The notes under the pieces are model-generated. The model was not told the origin of the DNA. It saw only the letters and a program-made list of their open reading frames with translations, and did not search any database. From assembly GCA_024405335.1 (NCBI GenBank), contig JAKSOX010000142.1, positions 1 to 5,412 on the forward strand: a stretch of DNA of 5,412 bases, in the 5' to 3' direction. Position 1 is the first letter of the stretch, and each line of letters opens with the position of its first letter. The DNA is from Kiritimatiellia bacterium. Its GTDB lineage: Bacteria; Verrucomicrobiota; Kiritimatiellia; RFP12; UBA1067. Shown one piece after another: positions 1 through 5,412 of the stretch. The translations under genes were made by a program, and so were the position numbers.

Positions 1-404
1 GCATTCCGGAGAAGGGCGAGGCGGTGGAGCTGGTGAAGAACTATCCGCAGCCGACGGGACGCAACCTCTTCGCCGTGATCCCGACGCGTACGGGCGACGG
101 CTATCTCGCGGGATGCGGCTACGGCGGCGGTCTCGTGCGCTTCGACGGCGCGGGCACGGCGGTGTCGCAGTGGTTCGTCCCAACGGACACGGGCAAGGAG
201 AGCCGCTTCTACGGACAGGTCGAAGAGCGCGCGGACGGCAGCGTCTACCTCGCGCACTGGACGGGCCACGGCGAACGCGACAGCTTCAAGGGCGTGCAGG
301 TCGCGCAGTTCGATCCGTCCGGCAAGGTGGTCTGGACTTTGGACTCGCCGGACCGCTACGGTTCCATTTCGGGCGTGATCGTGCTGGAGGAGGAAAAACG
401 ATGA
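1..404 (+). CDS. C-terminal part of a beta-propeller-like (PQQ/WD40-type repeat) protein, 5' truncated
   Basis: The frame is open from the left edge (first complete codon at position 3) to a TGA at 402-404, giving the last 132 residues of a longer protein. Two blade-like units can be aligned by eye. Each has a hydrophobic strand, an acidic or glycine turn, a Y-L-A strand and then a 'FD..G..V..W' strand, with the FD pairs at residues 47-48 and 103-104, 56 residues apart. The second unit reads FDPSGKVVWTLDSP and is followed by a final strand, SGVIVL, just before the stop. This layout is typical of PQQ-like, NHL or WD40-like propellers, which often act as exported binding or scaffold domains or carry catalytic sites at their centre. 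No catalytic residues can be assigned from this fragment. The stop overlaps the start of the downstream amidase, so the two are probably cotranscribed and translationally coupled. The fold is moderately supported; the function is unknown. An internal GTG at 24 is not a credible start, because the frame continues upstream of it. Confidence 0.7.
   Translation, partial: IPEKGEAVELVKNYPQPTGRNLFAVIPTRTGDGYLAGCGYGGGLVRFDGAGTAVSQWFVPTDTGKESRFYGQVEERADGSVYLAHWTGHGERDSFKGVQVAQFDPSGKVVWTLDSPDRYGSISGVIVLEEEKR
386..393 (+). promoter_or_regulatory. Ribosome binding site of the amidase gene
   Basis: GGAGGAGG lies 7 bases before the ATG at 401, inside the last codons of the upstream propeller gene. It is close to the perfect anti-Shine-Dalgarno complement. 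It decides the start in favour of 401 over in-frame upstream codons such as the one at 113, which would have to run through the propeller coding region. Confidence 0.8.
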
Positions 405-1366
405 CGGGGAAAATCAAGGCGTGCGGTCTGCTGGCGGCGCTGTTGGCGTCCGGCGCCGCGGCCGCGTCGGCTTTGACGGTGACGTTCCCCGCGGAAGGAC
501 AGAAGATTCCGCACACGGAGCGCTGCCACGTGATCGGCGGCGCGGACACGAACGCCGCGGAGCGGCTGTACCTGAACGGCGTGGAAGTCGCGCGCTACCA
601 CACGGGCGCGTTCCTCGCGATGGTGCGCACGCACGACGGCGAAAACCGCCTGACGTTCGAGCAGGGAACGAACAAGCTGACGCGCGCGTTCACCGTGCTG
701 CCCGTTCCGCCGCCGGCGCCGCCCGGGCCGCCGCCGCCGCCGCGCAACGTGTACGCGGACCTGGGCATCGCGTCGAACGCCGTCGCGAGGGCGCGTCCGG
801 CGGAGGGCTCCAAACCCGGCGACGTGCTCGTGATGGTGGACGCCGGCCACGGCGGCTCCGATTCCGGCGCGCGCACGCCGCGGGGATTCCGGGAAAAGGA
901 CTACAACCTGCGGCAGGCGAAGGCCATCGCGGCCGCGTTGCGCGCGGCGGGGTTCCGGGTCTCGGAAACCCGCGCCGACGACTCGTTTCCGGCGCTTTAC
1001 GACCGGCCGAAACGCGCCATCGCGGAAAAAGCCGACTTGTTCGTTTCCGTGCACCACAACGCCGCGGGCGCGGGCGGCAATCCGCGCGAGGCGCGGCACA
1101 CCACGGCCTACGCCTCCAACGAATTGGGTTTGCCGCTGGCGGCCGCCATCCAGAAACACGTCGGAGCCGCGATGTCGCCCGTCAAGGACTTGGGCGCGCA
1201 AACGAAGTCGCTGGCCGTGTGCCGCAACCCCGTGGTGCCGAGCTGCCTGCTGGAAATCGACTTCGTCGACCTGCCCGAAGGCGAATTCGAATCGGAAGAC
1301 CCCGCGCGCCGCGAACGCGTCGCGCAGGCCGTGGTGCTGGGCGTTCTCGACTGGATGAAACGGTGA
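401..1366 (+). CDS. Secreted N-acetylmuramoyl-L-alanine amidase (Amidase_3 family) with N-terminal Ig-like domain
   Basis: This 321-residue protein is predicted to cleave the amide bond between N-acetylmuramic acid and L-alanine of the peptidoglycan stem peptide, outside the cytoplasm. Residues 1-24 form a signal peptide (basic start, hydrophobic core, ASA cleavage site). Residues 25-100 look like a small beta-sandwich of the Glucodextranase_B/Ig-like type, with 'LYLNGVEV', a 'G.F...V' strand and a 'GENRLTFE' strand. A proline-rich linker covers 101-114. The catalytic domain (about 142-321) shows the Amidase_3 signature: VDAGHGGSDSGA with H150, REKDYNL with E165, SVHHNA with H218, and LLEIDF with E285. 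By family knowledge H150, E165 and H218 bind zinc and E285 is the catalytic base. Only 67 residues separate H218 from E285, which leaves no room for the autoinhibitory helical insert of E. coli AmiB-type enzymes. The usual glycine after the final E is replaced (E-I-D-F instead of E-x-G-F). The start at 401 is set by the ATGA overlap, the strong Shine-Dalgarno site and the signal peptide. Codon choice leans to GAA and TTG, unlike its neighbours. Confidence 0.93.
   Translation: MTGKIKACGLLAALLASGAAAASALTVTFPAEGQKIPHTERCHVIGGADTNAAERLYLNGVEVARYHTGAFLAMVRTHDGENRLTFEQGTNKLTRAFTVLPVPPPAPPGPPPPPRNVYADLGIASNAVARARPAEGSKPGDVLVMVDAGHGGSDSGARTPRGFREKDYNLRQAKAIAAALRAAGFRVSETRADDSFPALYDRPKRAIAEKADLFVSVHHNAAGAGGNPREARHTTAYASNELGLPLAAAIQKHVGAAMSPVKDLGAQTKSLAVCRNPVVPSCLLEIDFVDLPEGEFESEDPARRERVAQAVVLGVLDWMKR
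707..742 (+). repeat. CCG-rich low-complexity tract encoding the proline linker
   Basis: Twelve codons, nine of them CCG, encode a Pro-rich stretch interrupted by one Ala and one Gly (residues 103-114 of the amidase). It joins the Ig-like domain to the catalytic domain. The near-pure CCG run at its 3' end (728-742) could vary in length by slippage, in steps of one proline, without breaking the frame. Confidence 0.75.
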
Positions 1367-1367
1367 T

Positions 1368-1391
1368 CCCCGTTGTTTGTCGGGGTTGCTT
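1368..1391 (+). terminator. Weak intrinsic-terminator-like hairpin after the amidase gene
   Basis: CCCCG at 1368-1372 pairs with CGGGG at 1381-1385 across an 8-base loop, starting two bases after the amidase stop. It is followed by TTGCTTT, a short and interrupted T-rich run. The stem is only 5 bp, so termination may be partial. Position directly after the stop and the fresh promoter immediately downstream support the reading. The loop could also be a chance feature of GC-rich DNA. Confidence 0.4.
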
Positions 1392-1414
1392 TCCGGGCGA
1401 ACGGCGGGTATAAT
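1386..1414 (+). promoter_or_regulatory. Sigma-70-type promoter for the GH123-like operon
   Basis: A perfect TATAAT at 1409-1414 lies 17 bp downstream of TTGCTT (1386-1391), which matches the conserved TTG of the -35 element. An AT-rich hexamer of this kind stands out strongly in such GC-rich sequence. Transcription would begin near 1421, leaving a leader of about 45 bases before the ATG at 1466. The -35 element coincides with the T-rich tail of the preceding hairpin. No operator repeat is evident around the promoter, so nothing in the sequence indicates a specific regulator. Confidence 0.75.
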
Positions 1415-1421
1415 TGCACGA

Positions 1422-1438
1422 CGTCGGTTTGGCCGATG
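1422..1438 (+). promoter_or_regulatory. Stem-loop at the predicted 5' end of the GH123-like transcript
   Basis: CGTCGG (1422-1427) can pair with CCGATG (1433-1438) around a 5-base loop: six pairs, one of them a G-U wobble. The stem would start within one or two bases of the transcription start predicted from the TATAAT box. Hairpins at this position are known to protect mRNAs from 5'-end-dependent decay, so that role is an inference. It is too small for a riboswitch and leaves the Shine-Dalgarno site free. Confidence 0.35.
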
Positions 1439-1452
1439 CAGTCAAAGAAACG

Positions 1453-1460
1453 AAAGGGAG
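1453..1460 (+). promoter_or_regulatory. Ribosome binding site of the GH123-like gene
   Basis: AAAGGGAG ends 5 bases before the ATG at 1466. The second in-frame ATG, at 1475, would be 14 bases away, so the first is preferred. The frame is also open upstream to a TTG at 1373, but that start would lie upstream of the promoter and would place charged residues ahead of a clear signal peptide. Confidence 0.7.
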
Positions 1461-1465
1461 CAACG

Positions 1466-3205
1466 ATGAACGTGATGAAGACGGTTTGGGCGGCCTTCGC
1501 AGTCGCGCTTGGGGCGTCCACTGGCCTTCGGGCCGGCGTGACGTGGTACGCCGTCGACCCCATGGCGGAAACGAAGTTCATGCCCGACGAGGCGCCGGTC
1601 AACGGACTGGAGGGCGAGCCCGTGCGGATCGTCGCCGCCCAGGACGAATACGAACCCGGTTCGTTCGTGCTCACGGCCGACGCCGACCTCGGCAAGGTCG
1701 ACTTCAAGGTCGGCGACCTCAAGTCCAAGGACGGTTCGGTCTTTCCGGCGAAGGAGATCGACGTCAAGACGGTGAAGGTGTGGTACCAGAACCAGAACGG
1801 CTGGTGGAGCTACTTCGCCGACGATTCGCTGAAGCTCTGCCCCGAATTGCTCCTGCACGACGAGGACCTCGTCAAAGTCGACGAGAAGAAGATGGCGAAC
1901 TACGCGCGGTTGACGGAGAAGGACGGGCGCGTGCACTACCGCTGGCTCACGGCGCCGAAGGACGTCGAGAACCGGCTGGAGGACTCCGAGGGCGGGCGCA
2001 TCGACGACGCGTTCCTCTCGATGAAGCCCAACTTCATGGACGCGGAGACCTTCCAGGGCGCGACGGTCGAGAAGGGACGCTTCAAGCAGTTCCTCCTGAC
2101 GGTCCACGTCGCGAAGGAGACGAAGCCGGGCCTCTACGCGGGCGAGATCGCCCTCGCCCAGCGCAAGGACGGCAAGAAGGTCGGCGCGGTGCCGGTCGTT
2201 CTGCGCGTGCTGCCGTTCGAGCTGCCCGAGCCGTGCACTTTCGGCGACTGCCGCAAGCCGTTCCTCACCTGGTTCTGCAGCTACATCGGCTACGGCGGCG
2301 TGATGGACGTCAACGGCGGCGACCGCGACCTCGCGACGAAGCAGCTCAAGGCGATCGCGCTGGACTTCATCCGGCACAACAACACGATCCACCTCATCGG
2401 GTTCGACGGCGAGGAGGAGTTCTCCCGCGCGAACGGGGCTGACATGAAGCACCGCCACTACGGCGGCATGTGGCTCACGAGCGACAAGGCCGAGATCCGC
2501 TACGACGCGCGCCGAAAGCGCGAGCGCATGGTCAAGATCGGCGGCGAGGACGCCCAAGGGTTTCTCAGCTGGGGCGACGAATACCAGCTCAACACGCTGC
2601 GGAAGATCCGCGACATGGTGAAGATCTACCACGAGCAGGGCTTCGGCTTCACCGTCAATTCGGGGTCCGGCTATTCGGCGGGCGGGTATCTCGCGGACCT
2701 CTGGTGGCCGCCGAAGTGTCCCGACGAGCGTTCGAAGGACGTGGCCGAGCACTTCAACAACCTCGGCGGCAAGGGCTACTTCGGCTGGTACGCGTGCCAG
2801 CACGTCGGCGCGGAGAATCCGGCGTTCAACCGCCGCCAGTACGGTCTCGGGCCGTACCGCGCGGGCTTGAGCTGCAACTACAACTACGCCCACCACCTCC
2901 AGGGGTGGAACGACTGCGCCTCGATCGTCTACCGGCCGATGATGTTCGTGTACGGCGTCGGCAACGGCTGCCTCGACACGATCCAGTGGGAGGGCTTCCG
3001 CGAAGGACTGGACGACATCCGCTACGCGACGCTCCTGAAACGTCTCGCGATGCCGCTCGTCGACTCGAAGAACGTCGACGGGCGCTACGCGGCGAAGAAG
3101 GCGCTGCAGTACCTTTCCGACCTCGACCACGACGACTACGACCTGACGACGGCGCGTCTCGAGATGATCCGCCACATTCTCAAGCTCCGGGAGGTGTCGA
3201 AATGA
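1466..3205 (+). CDS. Secreted GH123-like glycoside hydrolase (GH123_cat, formerly DUF4091)
   Basis: This exported protein of 579 residues is probably a glycosidase. Residues 1-23 form a signal peptide (hydrophobic core, LRA cleavage site). Residues 24 to about 256 look like the beta-sandwich region of GH123/DUF4091 proteins. It contains the 'AAQDEYEPGSFVL' strand at 57-69, a 'VKVWYQ' strand just before W113-W114, and the Ig-type 'KPGLYAGEI' turn near 220-228. Residues 257 to about 530 would be the TIM-barrel part. It carries an acidic pair, D371-E372, in SWGDEYQ, and the family-typical late motif W508-E-G-F-R-E-G-L-D-D-I-R-Y520. A helical tail ends the protein. Characterised GH123 enzymes are beta-N-acetylgalactosaminidases that use an adjacent Asp-Glu pair in substrate-assisted catalysis. 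D371-E372 is the candidate here, by inference. The family is broad and many members are uncharacterised, so the substrate is open. The gene follows its own promoter, and its stop overlaps the next start by 4 bases. Confidence 0.8.
   Translation: MNVMKTVWAAFAVALGASTGLRAGVTWYAVDPMAETKFMPDEAPVNGLEGEPVRIVAAQDEYEPGSFVLTADADLGKVDFKVGDLKSKDGSVFPAKEIDVKTVKVWYQNQNGWWSYFADDSLKLCPELLLHDEDLVKVDEKKMANYARLTEKDGRVHYRWLTAPKDVENRLEDSEGGRIDDAFLSMKPNFMDAETFQGATVEKGRFKQFLLTVHVAKETKPGLYAGEIALAQRKDGKKVGAVPVVLRVLPFELPEPCTFGDCRKPFLTWFCSYIGYGGVMDVNGGDRDLATKQLKAIALDFIRHNNTIHLIGFDGEEEFSRANGADMKHRHYGGMWLTSDKAEIRYDARRKRERMVKIGGEDAQGFLSWGDEYQLNTLRKIRDMVKIYHEQGFGFTVNSGSGYSAGGYLADLWWPPKCPDERSKDVAEHFNNLGGKGYFGWYACQHVGAENPAFNRRQYGLGPYRAGLSCNYNYAHHLQGWNDCASIVYRPMMFVYGVGNGCLDTIQWEGFREGLDDIRYATLLKRLAMPLVDSKNVDGRYAAKKALQYLSDLDHDDYDLTTARLEMIRHILKLREVSK
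3189..3196 (+). promoter_or_regulatory. Ribosome binding site of the CBM9-like gene
   Basis: GGGAGGTG lies inside the end of the GH123-like gene, with GGAGG ending 7 bases before the ATG at 3202. With the ATGA overlap, it fixes the start of the downstream frame and suggests coupled translation. Confidence 0.8.
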
Positions 3206-5412
3206 AGACGCTGATTTCACAGTTCTGCCTTGCCGCATTCGCGTTCACGGCGTTCGCCGCCGAAAAGCCGGCGGAGAAGCCGAAGACGCTCAAGGACGAG
3301 TTCAACGCGGCGCTCAATGAGGCGAGCAAGAATCCCTTCCAGAAGTGGCGCGGCATCGAGATCGAGAAGCTGCTCCAGAACGAGCGTTTCGCCACGAACG
3401 CGGCGTTCCGCCTGCAGATCGAGAAGGCGCTGCTCGGCTGCTGCAAGATGCCGGGCGAGTGGCAGGAACTCTGGAAGTTCGACCAGGTCTGGGCGGACGA
3501 GAACCGTCCGAAGATCTGCAACCGCGTGATGTCCGCGCCGGACTTCAAACCGTCCGAGAAGCGACCCTTCGCGTTCGAGCTCATGAACGCCTACGCCGGC
3601 GTCGAGCGCTACGCCGACGCCGAGAAGATCGTGCGCGAACTGATCGCGATCGACGAGGCGGCGGCGAAGCCCGACGCGCGCGCCCTCTACGAAGACTATT
3701 CGCGACTGGCGTCGGTCTACCGTTGGCAGGACCGCAAGGACGACATGATGGCGACGTTCGAGAAGATGCGCGCGTTCAATCCGCTTGCCGCGACGCGCGA
3801 AGGCGGCCGGCGGGCGATGGAGTTCGGCGGCTGCGACGAGAAAGTCGACGCATGGTGGAAGGACTGCGACAACGCCTACGAGGAGCTCTGCTTCTTCGCG
3901 GGCCACAAGAAGGAAACCCGCCGCGACAAGGCGTTCGACTACGTGATGACGCCGACGAACAGGGTTCGCGACCGGTTGAGAGTCTACGCCGACTACTTCC
4001 TCCACCTCAAGGACGAGCGCGCGTGGAAACTGCGCGAGGAACTCGCCCGTGTCGACTACCCCGCCGCGAAGTGTCCGTGCGGTCTTCCCGAGAAGGAAAT
4101 GGCGCGCGCCTTCAAGCAGGGCGACTACGGGATGGTGGTGCGGTTGCGCGAGCTCTACGCGAAGGGCGGCACGCTCACGAACGAGCTCGACAAGGCGCGC
4201 TGCAACCGGCTCTACGTCGTCGCGCTCGGCGCGGTGGGGCGTGCGGCCGACGGCGCGAAGTTCGCCGAAGAGTGCCTTGAGGGCAAGCACGGACGTCTGC
4301 CCGCGAAGGGCGAGAAGGGCTACAAGGCGACCGACCATCTGCGCTACCGCGTCTACGCGGACGTTCTCTCGGGCAAGGACGCCGTCAAGTCGGTGGAGGC
4401 GTTCGACTGCGAGCCGGCCGACCGCCGCGCGGCGATCCTGAGCGCGGCGCGCCAGTGCCAGATCTGGGGCTGCACGTCCGAGGCGGAACGCTACTCCGCG
4501 AAATACATGGGCTACTTCGGGGACACGCCGCGGCGGCGCATCGTCGTGAAGTGGTTCGACGAGCCGATCGCGAACATCTCCGACTGGCGCAGGATCGAGA
4601 AAACCCTCGAACACCAGACGTGCGACCTCAAGTTCAACGAGACGATGACGCGCGAACTGCTGGAGACCGACGTCGCCTCGGGCCGCAAGTTCGAGACGGA
4701 CAAAAAGGCCGACGGCAAGGCACCGGTCTACTACGATCTGAGCGCCGCCTGCGACCGCAACGGCGTGCACGTGTTCCTCCGGGCGAAGGATCCGGACGCG
4801 CGCAAGGTCGAAGCCGGCTACAACTTCGGCATCGGCGTCGAGATGTACTTCGCGCCCGGCGCCGACCAGCCGTACACCTGCCTGATGGCCGATCCGCGCA
4901 AGGGCGTGAACGACTACTTCCACACTGCGTACACGAGCGCCTGGCACCAGCGGATGGATCCGACGAAGCCGAGCTTCGGCGGATTCCGCTCGGAAACGGG
5001 CTTTTCCGACGACGACTACGTGCTGCATCTCTTCTTCGCGTGGGACGACTTCTACCAGAAGCTGCCGACGGCGGGAACGGACTGGAAGTTCGAAGCCCTC
5101 TGCTGGTGTCCGGGCGGCGCGCGCACGTGGGGCGGTTCGATCAGCATCCACTCCCCGACGCGCTGGGGCAATCTGCGCTTCGAGCTCACGCCCGCGCAAT
5201 TGACGGCCGTCAAGCGCGGCATCCTCGCCCGCGCGCGGTCCGGCTGGAGCGACCGCGTCTACGCGGACGGCTCGCGGATCAACCGGTTCCTCTACTGGGG
5301 CGACCTTGCGATCGGCGATCCCGACTTCTCGAACGAGACGCTCGGGGCGCTTTCGGGCGAGCTGGGCGGTCTCGTCAAGCGCATCAAGCCCGACATGACC
5401 GACGAGGAGGTC
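3202..5412 (+). CDS. Large exported protein with TPR-like helical region and CBM9/DOMON-like domain, 3' truncated
   Basis: The frame is open from the ATG at 3202 to the last base (737 codons, no stop), so the C-terminus lies outside the window. Residues 1-19 form a signal peptide ending in AFA. A Lys/Pro/Glu-rich stretch follows, then a long helical region (about 30-450) with TPR-like pairs, for example around 124-150 (F-E-L-M-N-A-Y-A, then Y-A-D-A-E) and 162-194 (L-Y-E-D-Y ending F-N-P). Residues of about 490-662 resemble a CBM9/DOMON-like beta-sandwich: 'VHVFLRAKDPDA', then 'GVEMYFAPG' with E547, then 'DWKFEALCW' (W628, W635), then 'TWGGSISIH' (W643) and 'RWGNLRFEL' (W655). Such domains bind sugars or redox cofactors. 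The mature part has 18 cysteines, including a C-P-C at 291-293, which is many for an exported protein. No catalytic site is recognised. Coupling to the GH123-like gene suggests a glycan-binding or assembly partner. Codon use favours GAG and AAG strongly. Confidence 0.82.
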   Translation, partial: MKTLISQFCLAAFAFTAFAAEKPAEKPKTLKDEFNAALNEASKNPFQKWRGIEIEKLLQNERFATNAAFRLQIEKALLGCCKMPGEWQELWKFDQVWADENRPKICNRVMSAPDFKPSEKRPFAFELMNAYAGVERYADAEKIVRELIAIDEAAAKPDARALYEDYSRLASVYRWQDRKDDMMATFEKMRAFNPLAATREGGRRAMEFGGCDEKVDAWWKDCDNAYEELCFFAGHKKETRRDKAFDYVMTPTNRVRDRLRVYADYFLHLKDERAWKLREELARVDYPAAKCPCGLPEKEMARAFKQGDYGMVVRLRELYAKGGTLTNELDKARCNRLYVVALGAVGRAADGAKFAEECLEGKHGRLPAKGEKGYKATDHLRYRVYADVLSGKDAVKSVEAFDCEPADRRAAILSAARQCQIWGCTSEAERYSAKYMGYFGDTPRRRIVVKWFDEPIANISDWRRIEKTLEHQTCDLKFNETMTRELLETDVASGRKFETDKKADGKAPVYYDLSAACDRNGVHVFLRAKDPDARKVEAGYNFGIGVEMYFAPGADQPYTCLMADPRKGVNDYFHTAYTSAWHQRMDPTKPSFGGFRSETGFSDDDYVLHLFFAWDDFYQKLPTAGTDWKFEALCWCPGGARTWGGSISIHSPTRWGNLRFELTPAQLTAVKRGILARARSGWSDRVYADGSRINRFLYWGDLAIGDPDFSNETLGALSGELGGLVKRIKPDMTDEEV

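Noticed and set aside
113..400. Upstream extension of the amidase frame to 113
   Set aside because: The extra residues are an Arg-rich shadow of the propeller gene. They would bury the signal peptide in the middle of the protein.
1373..1465. Upstream extension of the GH123-like frame to a TTG at 1373
   Set aside because: It would begin inside the terminator-like hairpin and upstream of the TATAAT promoter, with no ribosome site. The ATG at 1466 has a ribosome site and gives a clean signal peptide.
1421..1465. Riboswitch or small RNA in the leader of the GH123-like gene
   Set aside because: Only about 45 bases are available. A single short hairpin can be drawn, and no known riboswitch core is visible.
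1442..3238. A 598-codon open frame on the minus strand opposite the GH123-like gene
   Set aside because: Its translation is a biased mix of V, A, R, L, E and D without recognisable motifs. It mirrors codon-position GC bias of the sense gene, which has a promoter, Shine-Dalgarno site, signal peptide and family motifs.
3217..5199. A 660-codon open frame on the minus strand opposite the CBM9-like gene
   Set aside because: It has the same shadow composition (R-, V-, A- and L-rich) and no domain signature. The sense frame starting at 3202 is open to the window edge and has a signal peptide, a ribosome site and a CBM9-like domain.
1..5412. CRISPR array, tRNA or rRNA genes, insertion sequence, attachment site
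   Set aside because: No regularly spaced direct repeats, tRNA-like cloverleaf, rRNA-like segment, transposase motif or terminal inverted repeats were seen by eye. The sequence is almost wholly coding.

Overview
The window is about 5.4 kb of GC-rich bacterial DNA (roughly two thirds G+C by eye). All four genes lie on the + strand and are tightly packed. The content is a beta-propeller protein, a zinc amidase, a GH123-like glycosidase and a large exported protein with a CBM9-like domain. This mix, together with the high GC and several consecutive exported proteins of the polysaccharide-degradation type, suggests an environmental or gut member of the PVC superphylum (Kiritimatiellota, Lentisphaerota or Verrucomicrobiota). 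That placement is an inference from protein style, because no phylogenetic marker is present.

Layout. Positions 1-404 hold the C-terminal end of a beta-propeller-like protein whose start lies outside the window. Its stop overlaps the start of a secreted N-acetylmuramoyl-L-alanine amidase (401-1366) in an ATGA junction. A 99-base intergenic gap (1367-1465) follows. It contains, in order, a small terminator-like hairpin, a strong sigma-70-type promoter (TTGCTT - 17 bp - TATAAT), a hairpin at the predicted 5' end of the new transcript, and a Shine-Dalgarno site. This promoter should drive a second unit: a secreted GH123-like (formerly DUF4091) glycoside hydrolase of 579 residues (1466-3205), then, through a second ATGA overlap, a large exported protein (3202 to the window edge) with a helical TPR-like N-terminal part and a CBM9/DOMON-like C-terminal domain.

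How they may work together. The propeller and amidase genes look translationally coupled, as do the GH123-like and CBM9-like genes. The second pair is a plausible glycan-processing unit: an exported glycosidase with a coexpressed carbohydrate-binding or scaffold-type partner. The amidase would act on peptidoglycan, and its link to the second pair may be only positional. The large open frames on the opposite strand are composition-driven shadows and are not annotated. The last gene has no stop within the window, but its reading frame is open for all 737 codons to the final base.
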